A DNA stretch of 64,000 bases from Mycobacterium sp. EPa45 (GTDB lineage Bacteria > Actinomycetota > Actinomycetes > Mycobacteriales > Mycobacteriaceae). The stretch spans positions 1,674,001 through 1,738,000 of the forward strand of contig NZ_CP011773.1 in assembly GCF_001021385.1 (NCBI RefSeq), in the 5' to 3' direction. A program made the position numbers and the translations under genes. Numbering within the stretch: position 1 is the first letter of the stretch; every line of letters begins with the position of its first letter. Below are positions 41,462 through 49,961 of this stretch, piece after piece. A model generated the notes under the pieces. That model was given only the letters and a program-made list of their open reading frames with translations, did no database searches and was not told the DNA's origin.

Positions 41462-42733
41462 ATGAGTACAGAAGCCCTGGTCACGAAGCCGGCAAGTGGG
41501 CATTGGACCGATGCGTATCCGGAGCTGGGCCGGGGCCCGGTGTCTCTCGAGGACTGTGTGTCCGAGGAGTTTTATCACAAGGAACGCGAGCACATCTTCA
41601 AGAAGACCTGGCTGTACATGGGCCGCGTCGAGCAAGTCCCCAAGTCTGGCAGTTACTTCACCCGCGAGCTGAGGTTCCTCAACACTTCGATCATCATCGT
41701 GCGCGGCAAGGACGGCGTGATCCGTGCGATGCACAACGTGTGCCCGCACCGTGGCAACAAGATGTTGTGGGACGACGACCCGTTCCGAGAGGTGCAGGGT
41801 CGGGCGCCGTTGCTGTACTGCCGCTTCCACGGCTGGCGCTACCACCTCGATGGCTCGCTGCATTCCGTCACCCGTAAGGACCTGCTGCTCGACTTCGACG
41901 CCGACAGCTGCCGGGTGCCGGCGATTCAATGCGACGTGTGGGAAGGCTTCATCTTCGTCAATCTCAACCCCGACAACACCGAGTCGGTGCGCGACTACCT
42001 CGGCGAGCTGGCCCACGGCATCGAGGGGTATCCCTTCGCCGGGCCGCACCAGGTCTACCGATTCAACGCCGAGTTGCAGTGCAACTGGAAGATCTTCCTC
42101 GACGGCTTCGCCGAGAGTTACCACGGACCGTATCTCCATGCGTCGTCGTTCGGCGCGGTCACGGCGGAAGCCAGGGAGGCGTTCGACCAGCCCAATCCGT
42201 TCACCGATGCCCTGTCCTATCGGCTCAGCGGTCCGCACCGGACGTACTCGTTCGCCGGCGAACCCTCGCAGAAGACCCCGTACTCCAAGCCGATCGAATG
42301 CGTGATGGAAGCCAGCGCGGCGGGGCCGTGGAACAAACGCGCCGACCGGGGGCCGATGCCGCCCGGGCTCAATCCCACCCGCTCAGAGAAATACGGGTTC
42401 GACTCATACCAGTTCTTCCCCAATTTCATTCTCATCTTCGGTGCCTCCGGTTACACCATCCACACCCACTGGCCGACCGGGCCGCATTCGCACATCTTCG
42501 AAACCGAGATGTACTACCAGCCACCGCGGACCCACAAAGAGCGGTTGGGCCAGGAGCTCACGGTGACGTTCCTCAATGACATCATCCTGGAGGACGCCAG
42601 CCCATCCGAAGGTCTGCAGGCGATGCTCAACAGCGGTGCCATCACGCACTTCACGATGAACGACGAAGAGATTCTGCTGCGTCACCTGCACAAGGTGGTG
42701 GCCGATTACGTGGCGGCGGGGGAGGGGGCATGA
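41462..42733 (+). CDS. Rieske non-heme iron oxygenase, alpha subunit
   Basis: This 423-residue ring-hydroxylating type oxygenase has a Rieske 2Fe-2S site with Cys94 and His96 (CPHRG) and Cys120 and His123 (CRFHGW). The mononuclear iron motif is E218-x2-H221-x4-H226 in AESYHGPYLH. It would insert oxygen into an aromatic, steroid or similar substrate; no dedicated beta subunit or reductase lies nearby. ATG 41462 follows GGGAG; a longer frame to 41270 overlaps the divergent LysR gene. The stop overlaps the next gene by ATGA. Confidence 0.93.
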   Translation: MSTEALVTKPASGHWTDAYPELGRGPVSLEDCVSEEFYHKEREHIFKKTWLYMGRVEQVPKSGSYFTRELRFLNTSIIIVRGKDGVIRAMHNVCPHRGNKMLWDDDPFREVQGRAPLLYCRFHGWRYHLDGSLHSVTRKDLLLDFDADSCRVPAIQCDVWEGFIFVNLNPDNTESVRDYLGELAHGIEGYPFAGPHQVYRFNAELQCNWKIFLDGFAESYHGPYLHASSFGAVTAEAREAFDQPNPFTDALSYRLSGPHRTYSFAGEPSQKTPYSKPIECVMEASAAGPWNKRADRGPMPPGLNPTRSEKYGFDSYQFFPNFILIFGASGYTIHTHWPTGPHSHIFETEMYYQPPRTHKERLGQELTVTFLNDIILEDASPSEGLQAMLNSGAITHFTMNDEEILLRHLHKVVADYVAAGEGA

Positions 42734-43053
42734 GTACTGTTCTGCCACAGGAGTTTTCCGAGCTGGAACACCTGGTGCCGGAATGGGCCATCGAGGATGG
42801 CCACCAGCGCTACGTGAAGCGGGTGAACAGTTCCATGGAGCAGATCCGGGCGTTCTACGACGAGGTATTTCCGCACGCAGAGGAAGCCGTCGCCTACATC
42901 GACAAGTTCGACTACGCCGAGCCGCTGCCGGAGGACGTAGCCAATCTCCGGAACCTGCTCTACTCGCTGATCACCGTCTCGCTTGCGGTGGAACTGTGGA
43001 AGCAGCCGCGGGTAAAGCATTCGGCCAACACCATTCTCACGAGAGTCAGCTGA
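42730..43053 (+). CDS. Small protein of unknown function in the oxygenase operon
   Basis: This 107-residue acidic, mostly helical protein has no recognised domain, signal peptide or Cys motif. It starts within the Rieske gene (ATGA overlap) and ends four bases before the TauD-like gene, so it is translated with both oxygenases. It could be a small accessory subunit; this is inference from position only. Confidence 0.8.
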   Translation: MSTVLPQEFSELEHLVPEWAIEDGHQRYVKRVNSSMEQIRAFYDEVFPHAEEAVAYIDKFDYAEPLPEDVANLRNLLYSLITVSLAVELWKQPRVKHSANTILTRVS

Positions 43054-43057
43054 CATC

Positions 43058-43888
43058 ATGGCACCTACCCGGACACAGCTCGACGTCGTCGATGTCGCTC
43101 CGCGAATCGGTAGTGAAATCAGAACCGATCTCGAGACGCTGCTGAGCGGCCGCGAGGCCACGGCCATACGCGCGACGCTCGAGCAGCGTGGCGTGGTGTT
43201 CTTCCGCGGCCTGGAGATCGGCGACGACGAGCAGGTCGCCATCGCCAGGACGTTAGGCAACCTCGTGCAGAACGAGGGCGCCGACGGCATCTACAAGATC
43301 TCACTCGATGACACGGTGAATGAACGCGCCAAATACCTGAAGGGCTCGCTGTTCTGGCATTTCGACGGTTCATTGCAGCCCTACCCGAATCTGGCAACCC
43401 TGTTGCGGGCGATCACGCTGGCCGACACCGGCGGCGACACCGAATTCTGCAACACCTACGCGGCCTACGAGGATCTGCCGCTCAGTACCAAAGAACTCAT
43501 CGCGGATCTGCGGGTGGTGCACAGTGCCGAGCGGTCGCAGTACTACGTGACCCCCGAGATGAGCCACGAGGAGGTCGCGTTCTGGCAGAAGTCGCCGACG
43601 AAGGCATGCCCGATCGTGTGGACACATCGATCCGGTCGTAAGTCGCTGCTGCTGGGCGCGACCGCTGACTACATCATCGGATACTCCGTCGAAGAGAGCC
43701 GGGCTTTGCTTGCCTACCTTCGCGATTGGGCCACCCAGCCGCAGTACGTATACCGCCATCGGTGGCAGGTCGGCGACCTGCTCATCTGGGACAACACCGG
43801 CACGATGCACCGGGCACTGCCCTACGCCGTCGACAGCGGTCGGCTCATGCACCGCACGATCCTCGCCGGTGAAGAGCCGCTGGAGTGA
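43058..43888 (+). CDS. TauD/TfdA-family Fe(II)/2-oxoglutarate dioxygenase
   Basis: This 276-residue enzyme has the facial-triad motif WHFDGS (His101, Asp103), the distal His251 in GTMHRA and the 2-oxoglutarate Arg in RLMHRTIL. The family hydroxylates sulfonates, phenoxyacids, carnitine precursors and other acids. The substrate is not evident; the neighbouring Rieske and luciferase-like enzymes suggest a multi-step oxidation. The stop overlaps the next start (GTGA). Confidence 0.9.
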   Translation: MAPTRTQLDVVDVAPRIGSEIRTDLETLLSGREATAIRATLEQRGVVFFRGLEIGDDEQVAIARTLGNLVQNEGADGIYKISLDDTVNERAKYLKGSLFWHFDGSLQPYPNLATLLRAITLADTGGDTEFCNTYAAYEDLPLSTKELIADLRVVHSAERSQYYVTPEMSHEEVAFWQKSPTKACPIVWTHRSGRKSLLLGATADYIIGYSVEESRALLAYLRDWATQPQYVYRHRWQVGDLLIWDNTGTMHRALPYAVDSGRLMHRTILAGEEPLE

Positions 43889-44733
43889 AACTAGGCATTG
43901 CCACCCCCGTCGTCACCAACGTCGCAGGCGCCGAGTTGACGTGGGAAAAAGATGCCACCATCGAGCACATCGGCCGCGTTGCCGAAACCGCCGACCGGCT
44001 CGGGTACCACCACATGACCTGCAGCGAGCACATCGGACTACCCGCGGCCGAGACCGCCCGCCGGGGCGCCCGATACTGGGATCCGCTGGCTACGTTCGGA
44101 TATGTATCGGCACGCACAAGCCAGATCAAGTTCGCCACCATGACCCTGGTGCTCGGCTACCACCACCCCCTGGCGATCGTAAAGCGTTACGGCACTCTGG
44201 ATCACGTCAGCAATGGTCGGGTGATCCTCGGACTCGGCGTCGGCTCACTGAAGGAGGAGTTCGACCTCCTCGGCGCCCCGTTCGATGATCGCGGCGCCCG
44301 CGGCGACGACGCCTTGCGGGCGCTGCGGGCAGCGCTGCCAAGCAACCAGCCGACCTACGACGGTGAGTTCTACTCGTTCGGAGGGCTCACTGTCGATCCG
44401 TGCGCGCTGCAGCCCCGTGTGCCGCTGTGGGTCGGCGGTCGGACCAAACGCTCACTGCGCCGGGCGGTCACGCTCGCCGACGGCTGGTGTCCGTTCTACG
44501 TCGACGTCGAGACCGCCGCGCGGTGGTTGCAAAGTTTTGATTTACCAGCCGATTTCGAGGTGGTCATGCCTGCAGAACAACCCCTCGACCCGGCGCGGGA
44601 GCCGCAGGCGACCCTGGACACTTTGGAACGCATGGCCGCGGGAGGGACCACGACGGTCTCGGCCCGGTTCGTCCATCATTCACTCGAGCACTACCTCGAA
44701 CAGCTGCATGCGCTGGCCGAGCTGAACACGTGA
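43885..44733 (+). CDS. LLM-class flavin/F420-dependent oxidoreductase
   Basis: This 282-residue luciferase-like protein has the TIM-barrel sequences of the family: MKLGIATPVV, the LGYHHMTCSEH strand, VSNGRVILGLGVGSLKEEF and PLWVGGRTKRSLRRAV. It resembles the F420-dependent TIGR03619-type group common in mycobacteria, though FMN cannot be excluded. It is the fourth gene of the oxygenase cassette, coupled to the TauD-like gene. Confidence 0.88.
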   Translation: MKLGIATPVVTNVAGAELTWEKDATIEHIGRVAETADRLGYHHMTCSEHIGLPAAETARRGARYWDPLATFGYVSARTSQIKFATMTLVLGYHHPLAIVKRYGTLDHVSNGRVILGLGVGSLKEEFDLLGAPFDDRGARGDDALRALRAALPSNQPTYDGEFYSFGGLTVDPCALQPRVPLWVGGRTKRSLRRAVTLADGWCPFYVDVETAARWLQSFDLPADFEVVMPAEQPLDPAREPQATLDTLERMAAGGTTTVSARFVHHSLEHYLEQLHALAELNT

Positions 44734-44748
44734 CCCAGCAGCGCCAAT

Positions 44749-44775
44749 ATTCCGCATTACCGTCACCGACGGAAT
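44749..44775. promoter_or_regulatory. Inverted repeat between the LLM and cupin genes
   Basis: ATTCCG (44749-44754) and CGGAAT (44770-44775) flank a 15-base centre in the 96-base gap. It may be an operator for the cupin-tetR pair or a weak hairpin after the oxygenase operon. Confidence 0.35.
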
Positions 44776-44829
44776 TCGATTGCGGGAGCATGGTCGGCGG
44801 TTCACCCCACCGAGTTCGAGGAGTGCCGC

Positions 44830-45222
44830 ATGCCGGTCAGCAAGCCAGGTGAATTGCCGGCGGGCGGAGACGGCCGCTGGCCGCTGTGCGCCTCGGGATT
44901 TCGCTCCGTCCAATGGGGCGATCTGGAAGTCGGATTCACCACCACCGGCGCCGGCGATCACACAGCGCTGTACCAGGGTCTGCCCGGCGGCGTCTGCCCG
45001 TGCCCGCACTACGGATATGTCTTCAAGGGCACGATCCGCTGCCGCTATCCCGGACAGGATGTCGCCGACGAGGTCGCCCGCACCGGCGATGTCTATTACT
45101 TCGAGCCGGGACATGTGCTGATCTACGAAGAGGAAACCGAGGCGCTGGAACTCAATCCGGCGGAACAGCTGAACGTGCTCATGGACCACGTCGAGTCTGT
45201 CGCGCGCCGGGCCAGCGGCTAG
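44830..45222 (+). CDS. Cupin-like small protein
   Basis: This 130-residue protein reads as a single cupin barrel: PCPHYGYVFKGTIRCRYPG (motif 1-like) and GDVYYFEPGHVLIYEEETEA (motif 2-like). Possible metal ligands are His in CPHYG and Glu residues in the second motif. The function is unknown. It ends nine bases before a TetR gene, so the two are likely co-transcribed. Confidence 0.7.
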   Translation: MPVSKPGELPAGGDGRWPLCASGFRSVQWGDLEVGFTTTGAGDHTALYQGLPGGVCPCPHYGYVFKGTIRCRYPGQDVADEVARTGDVYYFEPGHVLIYEEETEALELNPAEQLNVLMDHVESVARRASG

Positions 45223-45231
45223 TATTCGTTC

Positions 45232-45879
45232 GTGTCGTGGGTGGAACGCGCCGTTGAACGATCGGCGTCCGTGCAACGGTCACGGCAGCGGATCGCTCAG
45301 CAGGGTCGCCAGATGATGGACGCCGCTCTGACGCTGATCGCGGTCAAGGGTGACGAATTCACCACTCAGGAGCTGGCCGCGGAAGCCGGAGTGGCGCTGC
45401 AGACGTTCTACCGCTATTTCGCCAGCAAGGACGAACTGCTGCTCGCCGTGATCGGCGACGCCATGCGTGAGGCCTGCGAGCGCTGGGCTGAAGAGGCGGC
45501 GAAACTGCCCGACCCGCTGGCGCGGCTGCGCTATTACATCACCGCGACGCTGGAACGCCTCGACGGCGACGGCACGGACGTCGCGACCAGCCGGTTCATC
45601 GTCTCCACCCATTGGCGCCTGCATCGGCTGTTCCCCAAAGAGCTCGCCGACGCCGAGAAGCCGTTCGTCGACCTGCTGCGTGCCGAGGTGCAGGCCGCCA
45701 CGGCCGCGGGCCAGCTGAATCCGTCTGACGCAGAATGGGATTCATGGTTCGTCACCGAACTTGTCCGGTCGGTGTATCACTACTACTCGTTCGCGGCGCA
45801 TCCCGAGGGTGAGCTCGACGTGGTCAAGGAGCGGCTGTGGCGCTTCTGCCTGACCGCTCTCGGCGGCACCGCGTCCTGA
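45232..45879 (+). CDS. TetR-family regulator, copy 1 of a paralogous pair
   Basis: This 215-residue regulator has helix-turn-helix sequence FTTQELAAEAGVALQTFYRYF (about residues 41-61). The first 88 residues agree at about 71 positions (hand count) with the TetR at 63709, and the recognition helix is identical. GTG 45232 is the start. It lies 74 bases before the acyl-CoA synthetase operon, whose promoter has an inverted repeat that this protein probably binds. Confidence 0.9.
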   Translation: MSWVERAVERSASVQRSRQRIAQQGRQMMDAALTLIAVKGDEFTTQELAAEAGVALQTFYRYFASKDELLLAVIGDAMREACERWAEEAAKLPDPLARLRYYITATLERLDGDGTDVATSRFIVSTHWRLHRLFPKELADAEKPFVDLLRAEVQAATAAGQLNPSDAEWDSWFVTELVRSVYHYYSFAAHPEGELDVVKERLWRFCLTALGGTAS

Positions 45880-45917
45880 CCTCGATACCGGCCCACCCAG
45901 CGGCTGGCAGTTAGACG

Positions 45918-45947
45918 CTTGTTGAAACAAGATTGACGTTCTACTGT
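45918..45947 (+). promoter_or_regulatory. Promoter and operator of the acyl-CoA synthetase operon
   Basis: TTGTTG (45919-45924), a 17-base spacer and TACTGT (45942-45947) form a promoter. The perfect repeat CTTGTT/AACAAG with a two-base centre (45918-45931) covers the -35. The start codon GTG 45954 begins seven bases after the -10, so the transcript is probably leaderless. The same arrangement recurs at 58466. Confidence 0.65.
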
Positions 45948-45953
45948 GAGCAT

Positions 45954-47495
45954 GTGATTCGCACTCGAGCGATTCCGGCCGACCTGAGGACTCAGTACCA
46001 ATCCGACGGGTGGTGGACGCGCGACACCCTCGGCGATCTGCTGGCCGGGGCGCTCGCGGCTGCGCCGGACAGCTCGTTTCGGGTGTACTCGGCTGACCGG
46101 CCGTACGAGGGCACGTTCGGTGACGTCGAGTCGGTGGCGCGCCGGCTGGCGGCGGGTCTGCGCGAACGCGGCGTCGGTCCGGGCGATGTGATCGCGTTCC
46201 AGTTGCCGAATTGGATGGAGGCCGCGGCGACGTTCTGGGCTGCCACATTGCTCGGTGCCGTAGTGGTGCCGGTCGTGCACTTCTACGGTCGCAAGGAGCT
46301 CGGCTACATCCTCGAAACCGCTCGGCCGAGAGTCTTCATCACCGCCACCGAGTTCGGGCGGATGAGTTACCAGCCGGACCTCGCCGCCGAGGTTCCCATA
46401 GTCGCTCTGGTCGATCGCGACTTCGAGGATCTACTCGCACCGACGCCGATGCCCGGGGTTCTCGACGCTGATCCGGCCGGGCCGACGCTGATCGCGTTCA
46501 CCTCCGGCACCACCCGCGCGCCGAAGGGAGTCGTGCACAGTCACCAGACGCTGGGCTGTGAGATCCGTCAGCTCGCCCTGAACCATCCGGACCACCCGTC
46601 AGGACATGTCATGGCCTTACCGGTGGGGCACTTCATCGGAATGCTGGGTGGCCTCCTGTGTCCGGTGCTGAAGGGCGCGCCAATCCACTTGTGCGACGGC
46701 TGGAATCCCGATCTGGTTCTGACCCTCATGGCCCGCGACGGAGTGGCGTTCGGCGGGGGACCGCCGTATTTCATCACGAGTCTGCTCGACCATCCCGACT
46801 TCACCGACGACCACCTGCGCCACATCCCGTATGCGGGCTTGGGCGGGTCCGCGGTGCCGACGTCGTTGACCCGTCGGCTCAGTGATCTGGGAATTGTGGT
46901 GACCCGCTCGTACGGCAGCACCGAACACCCGTCGATCACCGGTGCCGCCCCGCACGCTCCCGAGGACAAGCGGTTGTTCACCGACGGCTGCGCGCGTCCC
47001 GGCGTCGAGGTCCGATTGGGCGCCGATGGCGAAATCTTCAGTCGCGGCCCGGACTTGTGCCTGGGCTACCTGGATCCGGAGCTGACCGCGAGCGCCTTCG
47101 ACGCCGACGGCTGGTACCGCACCGGCGACATCGGTGTGCTCGACGCGGACGGTTACGTGACGATCACCGACCGCAAGGCCGACGTCATCATCCGGGGTGG
47201 CGAAAACATCAGCGCACTCGAGGTCGAAGAGGCCTTGCTGGCGATGCCGGAGGTGGCCGAGGCCGTGGTCGTCGCCGGCCCGGACGAACGCTTCGGCGAG
47301 CGTGTCGTCGCGGTCCTGAGGCTGCGGCCGGGTGCGACGATGCCCGTTCGCGAGGAAGTCAGGGCGCACTTCGAGGCACTGGGGCTCGCCCGCCAGAAGT
47401 GGCCCGAGGAGCTGCGCCAGGTCGACGACTATCCTCGCACGGCCAGCGGCAAGGTGCAGAAGTTCGTTGTGCGGCAACATGTCCGAGATTCCTGA
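45954..47495 (+). CDS. Acyl-CoA synthetase (class I adenylate-forming)
   Basis: This 513-residue ligase activates a carboxylic acid to its CoA thioester through an acyl-AMP. The AMP loop is FTSGTTRAPKGVVHS, then SYGSTEHPS, the hinge region GWYRTGDIGVLDADGYVTITDRKAD and the catalytic Lys in YPRTASGKVQK. It probably commits the imported substrate to CoA-linked degradation. GTG 45954 is preferred over TTG 45933, which would lie inside the promoter. It is the first gene of a five-gene operon to 51142. Confidence 0.9.
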   Translation: MIRTRAIPADLRTQYQSDGWWTRDTLGDLLAGALAAAPDSSFRVYSADRPYEGTFGDVESVARRLAAGLRERGVGPGDVIAFQLPNWMEAAATFWAATLLGAVVVPVVHFYGRKELGYILETARPRVFITATEFGRMSYQPDLAAEVPIVALVDRDFEDLLAPTPMPGVLDADPAGPTLIAFTSGTTRAPKGVVHSHQTLGCEIRQLALNHPDHPSGHVMALPVGHFIGMLGGLLCPVLKGAPIHLCDGWNPDLVLTLMARDGVAFGGGPPYFITSLLDHPDFTDDHLRHIPYAGLGGSAVPTSLTRRLSDLGIVVTRSYGSTEHPSITGAAPHAPEDKRLFTDGCARPGVEVRLGADGEIFSRGPDLCLGYLDPELTASAFDADGWYRTGDIGVLDADGYVTITDRKADVIIRGGENISALEVEEALLAMPEVAEAVVVAGPDERFGERVVAVLRLRPGATMPVREEVRAHFEALGLARQKWPEELRQVDDYPRTASGKVQKFVVRQHVRDS

Positions 47496-47512
47496 CGGCT
47501 GAGGAGAGATCG

Positions 47513-48349
47513 TTGACTGGACGAGTGGACGGCAAGGTGGCCCTGGTGACCGGTGCGGCGCGTGGCCAGGGCCGCAGTCATGCGGTCAGGCTGGCCGCTG
47601 AAGGCGCGGACATCATCGCGGTGGACATCTGCCGCCACATCGAGAACACGCCCGAGCCGGGGTCGAGTCCCGAAGAGCTCGCCGAGACAGCCGAACTGGT
47701 GAAGGCACATGATCGCCGGATCGTCACCGCCGAGGTCGACGTCTGCGACTTCGGCGCGCTGAAGTCGGCGGTCGACGCCGGTGTGGAGCAGCTGGGCCGC
47801 CTGGACATCATCTGTGCCAACGCCGGCATCGGCACACCCGGCGCGATGCTCGACGAGATGGACGAGGCGCGATGGCAACAGACGATCGACGTCAACCTCA
47901 GCAGCGTGTGGAAGTCTGTGAAAGCCGGTGTGCCGCACATCAAAGCCGGGGGCCGCGGCGGGTCGGTCATCCTCACCAGTTCGGTCGGCGGGTTGAAGGC
48001 CTACCCGCACGTCGGCCACTATGTCTCCGCCAAGCACGGCGTCGTCGGGCTGATGCGCACGTTCGCCGTTGAGCTGGGCCAATTCTCGATCCGCGTGAAC
48101 TCGGTACACCCCACCCACGTGAGCACCGACATGCTGCTCAACGAGTCCACCTACAGGTCGTTTCGCCCGGATCTGGAGAACCCGGGGCCCGACGACCTCA
48201 AGCCGATCTGTTCGATGTTCCACATGCTGCCGATCCCGTGGATCGACGCCATCGACGTCAGCAACGCCGTACTGTTCCTGGCCTCCGACGAGGCTCGCTA
48301 CGTCACCGGTGTGACGCTGGCCATCGACGCGGGCAGTTGCTTGAAATGA
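47513..48349 (+). CDS. Mycofactocin-coupled SDR family oxidoreductase
   Basis: This 278-residue dehydrogenase begins GRVDGKVALVTGAARGQGRSHAVRLA and has a long loop after the second strand (AVDICRHIENTPEPG and SPEELAETAELVK), features of the mycofactocin-dependent SDR group (TIGR03971), in which NAD stays bound and mycofactocin re-oxidises it. The active site is Y-x3-K in HYVSAKHGVVG. TTG 47513 has a GAGGAGAG site at good spacing; GTG 47525 is an alternative. The stop overlaps the next gene (ATGA). Confidence 0.87.
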   Translation: MTGRVDGKVALVTGAARGQGRSHAVRLAAEGADIIAVDICRHIENTPEPGSSPEELAETAELVKAHDRRIVTAEVDVCDFGALKSAVDAGVEQLGRLDIICANAGIGTPGAMLDEMDEARWQQTIDVNLSSVWKSVKAGVPHIKAGGRGGSVILTSSVGGLKAYPHVGHYVSAKHGVVGLMRTFAVELGQFSIRVNSVHPTHVSTDMLLNESTYRSFRPDLENPGPDDLKPICSMFHMLPIPWIDAIDVSNAVLFLASDEARYVTGVTLAIDAGSCLK

Positions 48350-49554
48350 CCGGCGCTTTCGACGGAATCCGGGTTGTCGAACTGGCCCAGTGGGTGTTCG
48401 TACCGGTGGCCGGTGCGCTGCTCGCCGACTGGGGTGCCGACGTGGTCCGCATCGAGCGGCTGGACGGCGACCCGTACCGGGGCCTGGCCACCCAAGGCAT
48501 CGGCGCTGACCGCGGTGGCGTGAACTTGTCACTCGCGCTTGCCAATCGCGGCAAGCGGTCGGTCGCGTTGGACCTGCGCAACCCGAAGGGACTGGAGGTG
48601 CTGCACGAGCTTCTCGCCTCGGCCGACGTCCTGTTGACCAGTCTGCGGCCCGGTGCGCTCGAACGCCTGGGCCTCGACGAGCAGTCGGTGCGCGAACGCT
48701 ATCCCCGGCTCGTCTACGCCAGGGGAACCGGTTTCGGTGTCCGAGGCCCCGACGCCAATCAGCCGGGCTACGACAGCTCGGCGTTCTGGGCTCGCGGTGG
48801 AGTGGGTTACATGCTGACCCCCCGCGAGCGGGACTACCCGATCAGCCAGCGCGGCGCCATGGGTGACCGCAACGGCGCGATGGCGCTGGCGTTCGGGATC
48901 TCCGCGGCGCTGCTCGAGCGGACGCGTACCGGAACCGGTTCGGTGGTTGACGTGTCCCTGCTGGCGACCGCGATGTGGATGCTGTCCTCGGACCTGCTCG
49001 CCATCCTGAACGACGGTGACGCTCAGCCGGTTTCGGGCCGCGGACCACAGGTGAACCCGCTCACCGCGACCTATCGCACCAAGGATGACCGGCACATTCA
49101 GCTGATGTTCCTGCAGGCGGACCGGTACTGGCCGGATTTCTGCCGGGTGATCGGCCGCCCCGAGCTGGTTGACGACGCCCGGTTCAGCGACATCGCCGCG
49201 CGGCGGACGAATGTCGCGGCGTGCTTCGCCGAACTCGATGCGATCTTCGCCCAGCGGACCTTCGAGGAGTGGAAATGCGTCCTGGGTGCGCTGGACGCGC
49301 CATGGGCGCCGATCCAGACCCTCGACGAGGTGGTGAGCGATCCGCAGGTGGTGGCGAACTCCTACATCGGCGATGTCGTCACCGACGAGGGAGTGTCCTA
49401 TCGATTGCCTTCGGTGCCGGTTCAATTCGACGGTGAACCACCGACTCTGCGGCGGGCACCCGAACACGGCGAGCACACCGAGTCGGTGTTGCTCGAGCTC
49501 GGTTATGACTGGGACCGAATCGGCGCCCTCGCCGACGAGGGGGTCATCCCGTGA
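48346..49554 (+). CDS. CaiB/BaiF family CoA-transferase
   Basis: This 402-residue class III CoA-transferase moves CoA between carboxylic acids. The start RVVELAQWVFVPVAGALLADWGADVVRIE and KGLEVLHELLASADVLL are typical of the family. The Asp in NQPGYDSSAFWARGG is the likely catalytic residue. It may exchange CoA between substrate and product of the operon pathway. ATG 48346 and the GTGA at its end couple it to both neighbours. Confidence 0.9.
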   Translation: MTGAFDGIRVVELAQWVFVPVAGALLADWGADVVRIERLDGDPYRGLATQGIGADRGGVNLSLALANRGKRSVALDLRNPKGLEVLHELLASADVLLTSLRPGALERLGLDEQSVRERYPRLVYARGTGFGVRGPDANQPGYDSSAFWARGGVGYMLTPRERDYPISQRGAMGDRNGAMALAFGISAALLERTRTGTGSVVDVSLLATAMWMLSSDLLAILNDGDAQPVSGRGPQVNPLTATYRTKDDRHIQLMFLQADRYWPDFCRVIGRPELVDDARFSDIAARRTNVAACFAELDAIFAQRTFEEWKCVLGALDAPWAPIQTLDEVVSDPQVVANSYIGDVVTDEGVSYRLPSVPVQFDGEPPTLRRAPEHGEHTESVLLELGYDWDRIGALADEGVIP

Positions 49555-49961
49555 CGGCAGCCCGCCCGCTGCCGGTGCCCGACGAGGCCTCCGCACCGTA
49601 CTGGGCGGCCGCGGCGCAGCACGTCCTGACGGTCGCCCGCTGCGGCCACTGCGGATTCCTGGCCCTGCCACCCGATGCCGTCTGCGCCTCCTGCGGATCG
49701 ACCGACCCCGGGTACACCTTCGTGCCGGTCAGCGGTGGGGGCACCGTGCGGTCCTGGACCGTGGTGCGGCAGTCCTTCCTGCCGGGGTTCGAGGTGCCGT
49801 TCGCGCTCGTGGACGTCGAACTCGACGAGCAGGCCGACCTTCGGGTGATCGGCCGGTTGCTCGGCCGCGTCGACGACGTGGCACTCGGCACGGCGGTTCG
49901 CGTGGTATTTGAGGATATTGCACCCGAAACTGCCATTCCCGCTTTCGAATTGGTGTCATGA
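49551..49961 (+). CDS. DUF35/OB-fold zinc-ribbon protein
   Basis: This 136-residue protein has a rubredoxin-like zinc ribbon with Cys31, Cys34, Cys45 and Cys48, then an OB-fold. Such proteins partner with thiolase-like or hydratase enzymes, for example the DUF35 part of ChsH2 with Ltp2 in steroid side-chain cleavage. The next gene is an Ltp-type thiolase overlapping by four bases, so the two very likely form a complex. Confidence 0.9.
   Translation: MTAARPLPVPDEASAPYWAAAAQHVLTVARCGHCGFLALPPDAVCASCGSTDPGYTFVPVSGGGTVRSWTVVRQSFLPGFEVPFALVDVELDEQADLRVIGRLLGRVDDVALGTAVRVVFEDIAPETAIPAFELVS

Noticed and set aside
45918..45931. KstR-type cholesterol operator
   Set aside because: KstR boxes have AAC-N2-GTT polarity; the site here is GTT-N2-AAC, so a different regulator is more likely.
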